From positions 13,012 to 77,011 of the forward strand of contig DEML01000116.1 in the NCBI GenBank assembly GCA_002359185.1: DNA of 64,000 nt, written 5' to 3'. The stretch is from Planctomycetaceae bacterium UBA2671. Its GTDB lineage: Bacteria; Planctomycetota; Planctomycetia; Planctomycetales; Planctomycetaceae. Positions 38,348 to 48,300 of the stretch are shown piece after piece. The first letter of the stretch is position 1; every line of letters begins with the position of its first letter. A program made the position numbers and the translations under genes. The notes beneath the pieces were generated by a model, which saw only the letters and a list, made by a program, of their open reading frames with translations, made no database searches and was not told the origin of the DNA.

Positions 38348-40006
38348 TCAGTTCAAGGATGGTTGAGTTTCAAGTTTCGAGTCTGGAGTCACATCAGGCG
38401 CTTCGGTAGAGAATAGGGCATCCAGTTTTGACAGGATCGATTCCATCAGAATCCCGGTTTCTTCATTGGTAAAGTAGCCAGCCGGGCTATGGAATAAATA
38501 CCTTCGTTCTGCACCAGACGCATCTGGTAGGGCTTCAAAATCCAGTACGTGTCGAAGCTCATCCAATTCGGTTTCAATTTCTATTTTAAGAGCCGATTGC
38601 AATTCCACCTCTGCCAGTAAGTGAGGAATCAAAAGCGTGAATGAAACTGCTTTTCTCCAACTCAGACGATTCTGTCTCAAATCCTCCCGGATCGTTATCT
38701 GAACCGCATCCAGAAATGTTTTGACCTGAGATATTTCAATCTCGTTGCCGAATGGCGAAGTCAGATTGTCGCTCTGCTGAATTAACTGCATGGCATTCAG
38801 GCAGTTTTTGCACGCCTCCATCTTATCGCCCAGATGGCTCCAGTTATGAATTTCAAATCCATTTTCAATGGAGGCCAGATTGTTTTTGAGTTGATTAATC
38901 TCGCCTGAAATTTCTTGATTGCCGTTCTGAACGATAAAGAAGCTATCCAACATGGCAGGGAAAAAATCCTGATAAGGATTTCCCCATTTGGAGCCTTCAT
39001 GCTGATTGACTTTACTGCGTAAGTCGCGAGAATCCAGTTCGCGATGACACGCAAAGCAACTCATCTCTGAAAATTCCATCTGCACGTATCCAGCCGAGTC
39101 TGGCTGGAGCCGATATTCGAGCAATTCAAGACTGGCCTGCATGCCATACCATTGGCCAATAATCCAATTGGACAGACTCGGGTGATCCTCTTCGTGCTCG
39201 TGATTCCAGTGCGGTGAAATGGCATTGGAAAACGCCGAGAAATCAAAATCGAGTCGAGGATGTCCCGCTCCAATCAAATCGTGATCCACCTCCCGAGAAA
39301 CAATTCCCAGATCTTCATCACCGGAAGATCCAATATGACAGCTGACACACAACTGAACTCTCTGGTCAGGATGCGCAAGCGGAGTCATCCCCGCGCCGCG
39401 CATCCTCTTTTCAGCTTTCTCTTCCTGACTGACCGCCCATGTCGGATGAGCTTGAATCCATTCCCCTTCGACTCCATGACACATCATACATTCCGTATTC
39501 TGCGGAATAACTGACAATTCGATTTGCGTCTCAGTCTGTCCAGCAGGAATGAGCTGAGGGGCATGACAACTTAAACAGCTCGTCTCGCGAATCGCCTGAC
39601 GATCATTCTCGTCATAGAGCTTGCTCATAATCTGTTTTGCTAAAGGAGATTCCAGGCTGACTAATGCTTCCGTATGAGGATCGACCGCATGCCAGATCAC
39701 CGCTTCGTTTCGGCTACAACCGACGACCTGGGAATCCGTATTTCGTGGCAATTCCTGCCCATGACAACCCGTCGACGAGCACGAACTCATGGCTGAGAAG
39801 CGGTAAAAATCTGAAAGCTCCTCACTCTGTGGAATCGCTTCTGCTTTTGACACAACCGAGGCGTGAACCTGCTGGGTTTGCTGAGGATCTGCAGTTTTAA
39901 TGCGATCACATCCCGAGAACGCAAGCAGCAGCGCAAGCTGAAAACAACGAGTCACCATCCAGGGCAACAGTATTCGATTCTGGTAGTGAGAATTCACGTC
40001 ATTCAT
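38348..40006 (-). CDS. pentaheme cytochrome c lipoprotein (c554-like), first of three
   Basis: Heme sites are CSSTGCH (CX4CH), CLSCH, CMMCH, CVSCH and CFACH. The repeated flank pattern (VDPHTEALVSLESPLAKQIMSKL, GAGHPRLDFDF) ties it to the other two paralogues. The N-terminus ends in LAFSGC, a lipobox, so it is probably a membrane-anchored lipoprotein facing the periplasm, unlike its neighbours. The start could be ATG 40006 or ATG 39958; the ribosome site is weak for both. It is the first gene of the cytochrome trio. Confidence 0.87.
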   Translation of the reverse strand: MNDVNSHYQNRILLPWMVTRCFQLALLLAFSGCDRIKTADPQQTQQVHASVVSKAEAIPQSEELSDFYRFSAMSSCSSTGCHGQELPRNTDSQVVGCSRNEAVIWHAVDPHTEALVSLESPLAKQIMSKLYDENDRQAIRETSCLSCHAPQLIPAGQTETQIELSVIPQNTECMMCHGVEGEWIQAHPTWAVSQEEKAEKRMRGAGMTPLAHPDQRVQLCVSCHIGSSGDEDLGIVSREVDHDLIGAGHPRLDFDFSAFSNAISPHWNHEHEEDHPSLSNWIIGQWYGMQASLELLEYRLQPDSAGYVQMEFSEMSCFACHRELDSRDLRSKVNQHEGSKWGNPYQDFFPAMLDSFFIVQNGNQEISGEINQLKNNLASIENGFEIHNWSHLGDKMEACKNCLNAMQLIQQSDNLTSPFGNEIEISQVKTFLDAVQITIREDLRQNRLSWRKAVSFTLLIPHLLAEVELQSALKIEIETELDELRHVLDFEALPDASGAERRYLFHSPAGYFTNEETGILMESILSKLDALFSTEAPDVTPDSKLETQPSLN

Positions 40007-40213
40007 AACCAGTTCGATGTCTTTACAATACAAAGCAGGGCATGGTTGTAGAAAAAGTAACTTTGTGAGAAGGAGAACTTGCTGTCACGTTGTCATGTGT
40101 TCAGAAAGTAGATCAAAGCATAAATGAGCCGACCTGAGAATGCCAATTAAAAGCCTGGTAATTCTCTACGATTCAGACGGAATTCGTATTAGTGAGAATA
40201 CCGGATTTGGAAA

Positions 40214-42133
40214 TCAGTCGGTCAGGAATTCTGGAATCAGTCCCAGAGACTCCAATTGTTGCTGCAGCTTCTTCGAGTGCTGAAACATTTGCATTCGGGA
40301 TTGCCGATGCTCCCGTTCGAGTATATGTTGAGCCGATCGAAACCAGTGGATAGCTCGTGATGGAACTTCAGAGCCTTTGAGCGATTGAGAATAATTCTGA
40401 GCGTTCTTTTGAAATTCGTTCGGCAACTGTTCGAAGAGTTCATCTTCAAACGAGAGGAGGAATTGATAGGAACCAGGTTCTCCCTGACGAGCTGTTCGTC
40501 CAATCAACTGCCGGTCAATTCGATTGGAAAAATGCATTTCGCTCAGAATCACATGCAATCCCCCTCTGCTCAATACTTCATAATCAACTCGAATATCAGT
40601 CCCTCGACCAGCCATGTTGGTGGCAATTGTGACCTGTCCGGGTTGCCCCGCTTGGGAAATAATTTCTGCTTCCAGTTCATGATTAGCGGCATTGAGCAAT
40701 TCAAATTCAATACCGGCAGCCTCAAGAACTGCCGCCAGTTCTAACGAACTTTGTACCGTGGGAGATCCAATCAGGACTGCCCGTTTTTGCTCGACTAACT
40801 CCTGAACCACTTTTTGAATCTCGTTGTACTTTTCCGCTCGGGTTTTGAAGAGCTTCGTTTTAACTTCTTTTCGCTTCGAGGAAAGCCGAGTCGCAATTTG
40901 TACGGTTTCCAGTTTGTAATACTGTTCAAATTCTTTTGCGATGGAAGTCGCAGTTCCTGTCATTCCGCACAGGAATCGATATTTTTGGGCAAGCAGCTGA
41001 ACGGTCGTTTGAGCCGTGGTGCAGGTTTGTTCGATTTCAGTAAATTCTTCTTTCATTTCAATGGCCAGTTGCAAACCGCGCTGCCACTTTCGTCCAGGCA
41101 TCACACGTCCGGTGTTTTGATCAATAATTTCTATCTGATCATTCACAATCAGATAGTCACGGTCTTTTCGAAAAAAGTGAGATGTCGTCAGGCTGTTTTC
41201 CATCGCCACCTGCAGGTCATGCCAGCGATATCCTCCCATCTCTTCAGATTTCTGCTCTAAGACAAGTTTACTTCGACCCTCCGGCTTGAGTTGGACACGT
41301 CTCGACTGAGGATCCAGCGTGTAATCTTTCTCAGGCTCAAATGCAGGCAGCGTTTCCCGGCACCAGCGATATCTCTCCACTTCTCCTGCATCTGCGGGAA
41401 TTGCTTCAGCAATGATCAATGGCATGCGGGCCTGATCAATCAAAACACTGTCCGCCTCATCAATGATCGCAGCGTTCATTTCCGCACGATGCACAGGTCG
41501 ATCGACAGCTTCCAAATAAATTTCGTCTGATGAGGTTCGGTCAGGCTCTGATTCAATTAAGAGGCGATCTTTCAAGTAATCGAAGCCGATCTCCTTTTCT
41601 GTGGCGTAGGTCACGTCTCGTGAATAGGCAACTCGACGTGCATCTCGATTGTCTTGATTTCTGATCACACCGACAGAAATTCCAAGGAGATTAAATATCG
41701 GCATAGAAAACTGCTGGTCGCGGACCGCCAGATATTCATTGGCTGTGATCACATGACAGCCCCGACCTGAAAGAGCATGCACGTAGGCGGGTAATAAAGC
41801 CGTCAGAGTCTTACCTTCTCCCGTCTGCATTTCTATGATGTAACCATCCAGAAGCGCACGACCAGCCAGCAGTTGATTGAAATAATGTTCCTGCTGATGA
41901 ACACGTCGGGCGGCTTCGCGCATGATCGCGAATGCCTGCACAACCTCTCTCGAACCCGCACGCTGTTCAGCAAAAATTTGCTTCAGTTTCAGAGATTCCG
42001 ATTTCAATTCGGAATCGCTTAGCCCACGCAGTTTTTGAGCAGATCTCAAGATCTCGTTGCATTCTTTAAGCCATGTCAACTGCCGTGGAATTCTATGCGG
42101 AGAATTATTCAGAATATTCCGGACAATAAACAT
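40214..42133 (-). CDS. short SecA-like translocase ATPase
   Basis: SecA-family motor motifs are all present: Walker A MQTGEGKT (residues 102-109), Walker B/DEAD-like IDEADSVLID, CGMTGTA, TNMAGRGTDI and QLIGRTARQGEPGS. At 639 residues it is ~250 shorter than housekeeping SecA and lacks the C-terminal zinc-binding tail. The preprotein cross-linking segment is partly retained (GRVMPGRKWQRGLQLAIEMKE). It starts 19 bases after the M50-HlyD gene, so both form an operon. It is most likely an accessory SecA dedicated to a special substrate set; the neighbouring large surface protein is a candidate. No accessory SecY is in the window. Confidence 0.87.
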   Translation of the reverse strand: MFIVRNILNNSPHRIPRQLTWLKECNEILRSAQKLRGLSDSELKSESLKLKQIFAEQRAGSREVVQAFAIMREAARRVHQQEHYFNQLLAGRALLDGYIIEMQTGEGKTLTALLPAYVHALSGRGCHVITANEYLAVRDQQFSMPIFNLLGISVGVIRNQDNRDARRVAYSRDVTYATEKEIGFDYLKDRLLIESEPDRTSSDEIYLEAVDRPVHRAEMNAAIIDEADSVLIDQARMPLIIAEAIPADAGEVERYRWCRETLPAFEPEKDYTLDPQSRRVQLKPEGRSKLVLEQKSEEMGGYRWHDLQVAMENSLTTSHFFRKDRDYLIVNDQIEIIDQNTGRVMPGRKWQRGLQLAIEMKEEFTEIEQTCTTAQTTVQLLAQKYRFLCGMTGTATSIAKEFEQYYKLETVQIATRLSSKRKEVKTKLFKTRAEKYNEIQKVVQELVEQKRAVLIGSPTVQSSLELAAVLEAAGIEFELLNAANHELEAEIISQAGQPGQVTIATNMAGRGTDIRVDYEVLSRGGLHVILSEMHFSNRIDRQLIGRTARQGEPGSYQFLLSFEDELFEQLPNEFQKNAQNYSQSLKGSEVPSRAIHWFRSAQHILEREHRQSRMQMFQHSKKLQQQLESLGLIPEFLTD

Positions 42134-42152
42134 GCAGTCTTCTCGAATAATT

Positions 42153-44375
42153 TCAGGATCGACGGAGGTAGTTTTTCCAGAGATAGTTGCCGATACGCTC
42201 GGCGATTGTGCGTGAAGGATGCTCGATCAGAGCCTGTCCCTGCATTCCAGCGATCAACGGAAGTTGCTGACGGCTCCAGGAGACTCGAATAACGTATCGT
42301 GACAGTTCTGTGTCTGAAGCCGCATTGAATTGCGTTTCTCTGCTCAGCAGATTTCTCAGTTCCCAATCCTCACTGGGTTCGTTTTTGAAGGCATGATCAG
42401 AAAGAAAACGAACCGTTCCTGAAATGGGAACATCGGGAAATCCCTGCAACCGCAGGCTAATTAGCTGCCCGACTCTCAAGGCTTTCTTCTCCTCTTCAGT
42501 GACCAGAATAGTAGCGGTGAATTCAGAATCGTCATAGATATTGAGCAGCGGAGTTTGACGCGCGATATAGGGATGAGATTCTGCTGTGTTGTCAATGTCT
42601 CCATCCCAGGATTTGCTTTCGATCCTTTCCTCAAGCGTTTCCGCAATCGGAATTTCAACGGCGGGGATGACGATCCCGGAGATCGGAGCCAGAACCGTCA
42701 GCTTTTCAGCCTCTGCCTCCAGGAGTTTCATTCGTTTACGATGATAATTTTCCAGTTCACGCGATTGAGCCACTGACTGAGGTTTGGAGAGATGCTCATT
42801 GAGAGCTGTGATGACTTTCTGTTTTTCAAGATCTGCTCGCAGGCGAATGCTTTTTCGCTCATACTGAGAATCCTGTAGCGTTAGAACTTTCTGACCGGCT
42901 ATGACCGAATGATCTCCATTGCGATCTTCCACTTCAGACAGTACTCCCCCGGCATCGGCTATCAGAGAGCTTGAAAGTTTGGGAGAGGCGACCAGAGGAG
43001 CAGTTGTTCGGTTGGAGAACGGGACCGCGAAAATGAAATAGCCTGACGCTCCGACGAGCAGGAGCGGAAAAATGAGCCGGGCAGGTCGCATGGAAACATC
43101 CTTGTGTTCTTTCATCAGTTGATAAAACGATGTCAGTCCCTGAATAAGCATCGTCATCAATCCCTGAACTAATACCACTCGAGAGATCCATCCCAGTTGA
43201 TACGGTTTTAAGAGATGATACAAAAACTCTGAAATCACAATCAGAATCAGCATTGTGTAAACAATCGAACAAACGTGGTAGAGCAGATACCAGATCTGTT
43301 TCCGTTGCGGTAATTGCGTGTTTCTTCTGAGTGATTTACCAGAAACGATTTCTGCTATCTGATAGTGAAATAGCTTCTTCGATTTTTCCCGGAGATTGGT
43401 CACTCCCAGAAGGTCGGAAAAGACGTAATAGCCATCAAATTTCAGTAATGGATTCAAATTCACAAGCACAGTACTGCACAATGTCACTCCGATCACATGC
43501 GCCATAAAGTCATGGGTAAACCCTGGACCTGTCAGCAACCAGAGCCCAACGGCTAAACTTCCCAGAGCGATTTCCGCGTAAATGCCTGCAAGTGAAACTT
43601 GAATTCTCGACCAGCGACTCGGCATGCACCACGCATCGGAGACATTACAGTACAGGCAGGGACTGAAGACAATCATCGCCACGCCAATTTCATGGACTTC
43701 GCCACCCAGTAACCGACATCGCAATCCGTGCGACAATTCATGAATTGCTTTCGTCAACGCCAGCGCCAGCCAGAAACAATAAATCCCCTGACCAGTCGGA
43801 TGAAAAGCGGTGAATGAAAATTCTGCCCAGAAACGATCCCATTCCCCGACTAATGCACCGCACGCAATCAACGCACAACAGGAAAAAAACAGGACCGAGG
43901 CTCGTGAGTAGAACCATGCGAAGAAGGGCATCAGCCAATTCAGGAGTGCCGTGGGATCCCATCCCGGAAGTCGAAAATAGAGGGGATTGATCCCGCTTCT
44001 TTTTTTTGCATGGTTTTCTGTATTAAGAGGACTGAGTTCAGGGTCAACCACAAGTGCACGGGCCAGTTGTTTCTCGATCAATTCTTTGATCAGTCCCAGC
44101 ACGTCATGGGTTGTCCAGTGCCGCTCCAGAAAATTCTCGTTCATTTTTTGAACAAGTCCTGCTAACGGAATTTCCCCGTCCAGTTTCTGCAGCAAAAAAT
44201 AGAGTTCGGGACGCAACTGATAATACGCCCGGCTCACTGGATCTTTGACAATCCAAGTGATGATGTATCCCTCGGATCGTTCAGTGAATTGAAGATCCTT
44301 GCGGGCAATTACACGCAAGGCTTTTCCCCGCTTGGCAGTATCTTGAAGCATTTTAGGAGGATTATCACGATCCAT
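42153..44375 (-). CDS. M50 (site-2 protease-like) / HlyD fusion membrane protein
   Basis: Residues ~1-115 form a winged-helix-like, PqqD-type region. A polytopic membrane part follows (~150-450) with the M50 zinc motif HELSH (KAIHELSHGLRCRLLGG) and the third-ligand segment NLNPLLKFDGYYVFSDLLG. The last ~300 residues are a HlyD-type periplasmic adaptor: coiled coil (RLRADLEKQKVITALNEHL...), barrel-sandwich segments (VLAPISGIVIPAVEIP) and a beta-barrel. Planctomycetes often have M50 and HlyD modules in paired genes; here they are one chain. It may couple proteolysis or peptide handling to export. It is the first gene of an operon with the SecA-like gene. Confidence 0.85.
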   Translation of the reverse strand: MDRDNPPKMLQDTAKRGKALRVIARKDLQFTERSEGYIITWIVKDPVSRAYYQLRPELYFLLQKLDGEIPLAGLVQKMNENFLERHWTTHDVLGLIKELIEKQLARALVVDPELSPLNTENHAKKRSGINPLYFRLPGWDPTALLNWLMPFFAWFYSRASVLFFSCCALIACGALVGEWDRFWAEFSFTAFHPTGQGIYCFWLALALTKAIHELSHGLRCRLLGGEVHEIGVAMIVFSPCLYCNVSDAWCMPSRWSRIQVSLAGIYAEIALGSLAVGLWLLTGPGFTHDFMAHVIGVTLCSTVLVNLNPLLKFDGYYVFSDLLGVTNLREKSKKLFHYQIAEIVSGKSLRRNTQLPQRKQIWYLLYHVCSIVYTMLILIVISEFLYHLLKPYQLGWISRVVLVQGLMTMLIQGLTSFYQLMKEHKDVSMRPARLIFPLLLVGASGYFIFAVPFSNRTTAPLVASPKLSSSLIADAGGVLSEVEDRNGDHSVIAGQKVLTLQDSQYERKSIRLRADLEKQKVITALNEHLSKPQSVAQSRELENYHRKRMKLLEAEAEKLTVLAPISGIVIPAVEIPIAETLEERIESKSWDGDIDNTAESHPYIARQTPLLNIYDDSEFTATILVTEEEKKALRVGQLISLRLQGFPDVPISGTVRFLSDHAFKNEPSEDWELRNLLSRETQFNAASDTELSRYVIRVSWSRQQLPLIAGMQGQALIEHPSRTIAERIGNYLWKNYLRRS

Positions 44376-44616
44376 CTACAGTCCGGCTGTCCAGGGATTT
44401 CTAAACATGTAAGGAGTGGGAATCCATCAAACAGAGGCATTCCCGGACGGGATTGTAGTGCGATTCCGCGAACCATCGCTATAGCATTATAAACATCGAA
44501 TCGCCTGATTTTCAGGAGCAATCAGGCTTCGAGAGTGACCAGTCCTTCCGTGGAAGCGGTACTCAAAAACTTGCACGAGAAGTTACAACTGGGATTGTTA
44601 GCAAGAAATGGACTTC

Positions 44617-45039
44617 TTAATGCCCTTGCCCGAAATGCAGGTTTTCGCCCCGCATGTGCGAATTTTTGAAGGGGTGATTCTTATGATCCGGCTCATATAA
44701 CCCGCGACCATCCTGATATCTGTAGCCATGCGACCAGTTTAGTACGACTCGGGAATACCAGGGCACATAGTCGACCCCAAAGGTCCCTTCATGTTCATAT
44801 CGCGGTTGACCATGCTTGGATGGGGTCCCCCCCCCAACATAGTAGCAGCCGTAAGAGTCGTCATATCCACATGTTGCGCGACCACGCACATAATTGGCAT
44901 TTCCTGCTTCCCGCATCGCAACGGGATCTTTGGCTGGATATTTCATCCACCAGTCTTTAGCCGTCGCAGGTTCTGAGGCGAACAAAACAGGCATCAGGCA
45001 TGCGAATGCAAAAATGTGTAATCTCTTCTGAGAACGCAT
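44617..45039 (-). CDS. small secreted protein of unknown function
   Basis: The 140-residue protein starts with a signal peptide (LHIFAFACLMPVLFASEPATA). The mature part is rich in Tyr, Gly, His and Trp, with a single close Cys pair (CGYDDSYGC) and a His-rich C-terminus. No family is recognised. The codons for a GGG run form a nine-base homopolymer (44827-44835), which could cause frameshifting. It lies ~240 bases upstream of the M50-HlyD gene on the same strand and may belong to that locus. Confidence 0.7.
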   Translation of the reverse strand: MRSQKRLHIFAFACLMPVLFASEPATAKDWWMKYPAKDPVAMREAGNANYVRGRATCGYDDSYGCYYVGGGTPSKHGQPRYEHEGTFGVDYVPWYSRVVLNWSHGYRYQDGRGLYEPDHKNHPFKNSHMRGENLHFGQGH

Positions 45040-45372
45040 GCGGACGGCTTCATTTGTAGAAAAGAACGATGCAGAAATCAGGAATTCCTCATCACTGACG
45101 AATTCTCACCTATAAATGCATCGGATCGACATTCCCTCCACAATGAACAGGATTCCCGACGAACGTCCTTTTCTCAACGATGCGGCTCCTGTATCTTCCG
45201 TGAACACCCCAATTTGCCAATAATTCAAGCATTTGCACAATATCATAACCCGAAGCGTCAGCGATGGGCCGGCGTTCGATCACCAATTGGTTAAGCTTAT
45301 ATTCACAAAGAGAAACGTCGCTCCATGCACCATCCAGAGGACCTGGGTCATGAGAATAACGTTGAATTTATA
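45040..45372. other. intergenic region
   Basis: I see no gene here. It separates the small secreted protein gene from the large surface protein gene and must hold the promoter of the former. Confidence 0.3.
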
Positions 45373-48300
45373 TCAACCAAAAGGATTTCGCAGGAATTTT
45401 TGATAAGGAAGTCGCACGCCATCGACAAAAACCTGATCAGCTCTTGGGATGTTCACACCATCTGGTAAAAACTCGGTCGCTCCCAGATAGGTCACTACAT
45501 CATCCTGATCGACCCCGTCTCCACTGACCCCAAATCCTCCGACAATTTGGTTATTTATATAGAGAGGCGTGCTTCCCGGAAAGAAAACGACTCCATTCTG
45601 ATTAGCCCTCGTGCTGGCACCGACAGCGGGCATCACACCTGCGTCTCCGGGATCCCGGAAATTGGTCTGAGGATTGAAGGCATCGTAACCCAACACACTG
45701 GTAAATGTAGAAGCCGCCGCAGGGGCTCCAATATTCTCGCCCGTTGTAGGATCAATCGAGGGATTATTCAATATCGAGAAGGGCGCAGCTGGTGTCCCAT
45801 CGACTCCATCGGGAAAGCGGGGTTCAGAAAGATATCGGAATGTACGATTTGTAAATGCGGTCGCCGGATCGATGGGCTCGGGACTTGTATTGTTCGGATC
45901 GAATGGTGTGTCTTTATCGATAGGCAGGACATCGTTAGGATCTGAATAGTAGGCCACATTTCGAGCCTTCGCGACTGCGACATCGATCGAAAACGTGGTC
46001 GCATCCTGCATGCGGTACAGTCCCAGAACTTCACCGTTTGTATCAGTCACTGCAAAAACCATTCGCGTTCTGGCTCCGGGAGATTGATCCGGAGCTTCGA
46101 GCCGAACAGCGGCTCGCGTCACCTCGGCTGCTTCAATTGCATCTTCGATAATCTGCTGGACAACCGCAGCAGTCAAAGCGGGATCAGTCGCAGAGGCATG
46201 GGGAGTGACCAGATAGCCTTCCGGGACATTCAATCCATTGCGATACAATTGCGGATCAGCCGTAAAGTTTCCTAAATTCATCGGGTCTTCGATATCAATC
46301 CCGGTATCAAAGACGCCATTGTTATTCAAATCACCTGTATCTGAAACAATCTGATCGGCTCCGCTTGAAACTCCCGGAGGCGTATTCAATGCCAGTTCAA
46401 CTGTTTCCATAATTCCAACACAGCCTGCTGTTGGTCCCAGAGCAGCAAGTTGAATACCTACCAGATCCAGACGTCCAAATGGCAAATCGATATCGCTGAC
46501 AGGATTACCGGCAAATGCTGTTTTTGCCAGAGGTTCATGTGCAAACTCAGCTGCCTGAGTGCTTCCCCCAGCGACTGCCAGAGCAATCAACTCAGCCTCG
46601 AGAACTTTCGGGGCATTGGTTCGCTCTTCAGTGGTTTGTCCTACTCCAGGAACAAAACCCTGTTCAAAACTGGCATAACCATCCGGTCCAGGGAAGAACA
46701 CGCCGACACCACCAATTAACGTATCGCCAATTCCATCCAGATCAGTATCTCGAAACAGGGGAATTCCCCCAGGCAAAGTGGCGATCCCACGAGACTGAGC
46801 CCCCGGATTGATTCCGGAGACAAATCCATACGCCTCTGGAGCAGCCAGTTCCTGACCAGCAGGGACAAATGCGGGATCGATATTAAACCGACCACGTAAT
46901 GTCACATCGTCTGCAGTTCCTTTAATGCCGTCATCGCCGGGATGAATGATGCTATCACGGTTAGTATGTTCGATTGCAAACAGATCGACCTGCGGAGTGT
47001 TCGGAATATCTGGTGGGAAATGTCCTCCCAAACCGATCGGAGCAATAAAACCTGGACCACGGACGGTCGAATTGGGATCAATATCGTTGGGGTTGGAGTT
47101 GACTTCACGTTCCGTCACAGTCGACTGACTGATGAATCGAACAAGACGCGAAGTTAAGGGAGCGAATGTTCCTCCGTCGCCATTGTTGGGATCACCATTG
47201 GAAAACAGAGCCGCGGTTCGGGCTTTGGCCACCGCCCCATCAATCGCAAATGCCAACCCCTGAGGATCACCCGCAAAATTGTCCAGGACTTCCTGTTCTG
47301 CTCGAACCCCTAGGATATTTCCATTGCGATCCACAATGGCGATAATCGCATCATTACTCGCGGTCACCTCAGAACCATAATTCAGCAGACTTGCGACTTC
47401 AGCAGGAGTTAATTGCTCTGGCGTTGCAACCATCGCATGCAGGACAAACGCATTGGCACCATTGCCGTTTTGCGAGTCCATGGGCATGAAGATCGCGTTG
47501 TTGAGTGATTGTGAAATTGATTCGAGATTATGCTCATTTTCATAACTTCGACTCATCAACTGGGCTGGATCACTTTGAAAGATATCTTCCAGACCTGACA
47601 CATGCCCGGCTTCATGGGCGATGACCGTGAAAAAGTCGTAGCTGTTATTGACATTGCCGTTGTTGTAATTATTTTCCCAGTTCTCAGCTTGATCCAGCCA
47701 GATCATCCCGACAACTTTGGGATGCTCATTTTGCTCGGAGGTTTGAACCTGACTCAACCCGAGTGTGCCGTCGCGCTGGCTGGTATGACCGAAAGCTGCC
47801 AGATCTCCAACACCAATGTTTACGATCTCACTCAAATCCGCCTCAGTGTCCTGAATGAATTCGATTTTCCCGCCACTGGCTTCGCTCCATCCCTGTAACG
47901 CTTGGACAGCTAAAGCCTGCTGTTCTACGGAAATCGTATTCGAATACCCTTCGGCATCCCGGAAATCATATTTAATGGTGACCGTTTCATATTGATCAAT
48001 AAACCAGTCTGCAGACTCCGAACCGGGGCTGTTTTCCTGAGAGATCACTGGCAATGAAGCAGGATCAGTTGGTCTGGTCAACGAATCCAGATCGATGTCC
48101 GCAGAATTCGGAATCAATTGGGGATCTGTTTCGAAAGTCAAATCCGTACCGGTATCGAATGTGATCGAGTTTGCTGCAGCATTTCCAGAGGATTTAATCC
48201 GTGGTGTATTGAATGGAGTTGATTCGGCTGGATCTCCGGGATCCTCAGTCTCCCAGGCAGTCGGCAGAATTGAACCTGATTCAGAGGAATCTGCACCAGA

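Noticed and set aside
34578..40006. Hydroxylamine oxidoreductase genes
   Set aside because: Only five hemes each and no HAO-type eight-heme pattern; c554-like architecture fits better.
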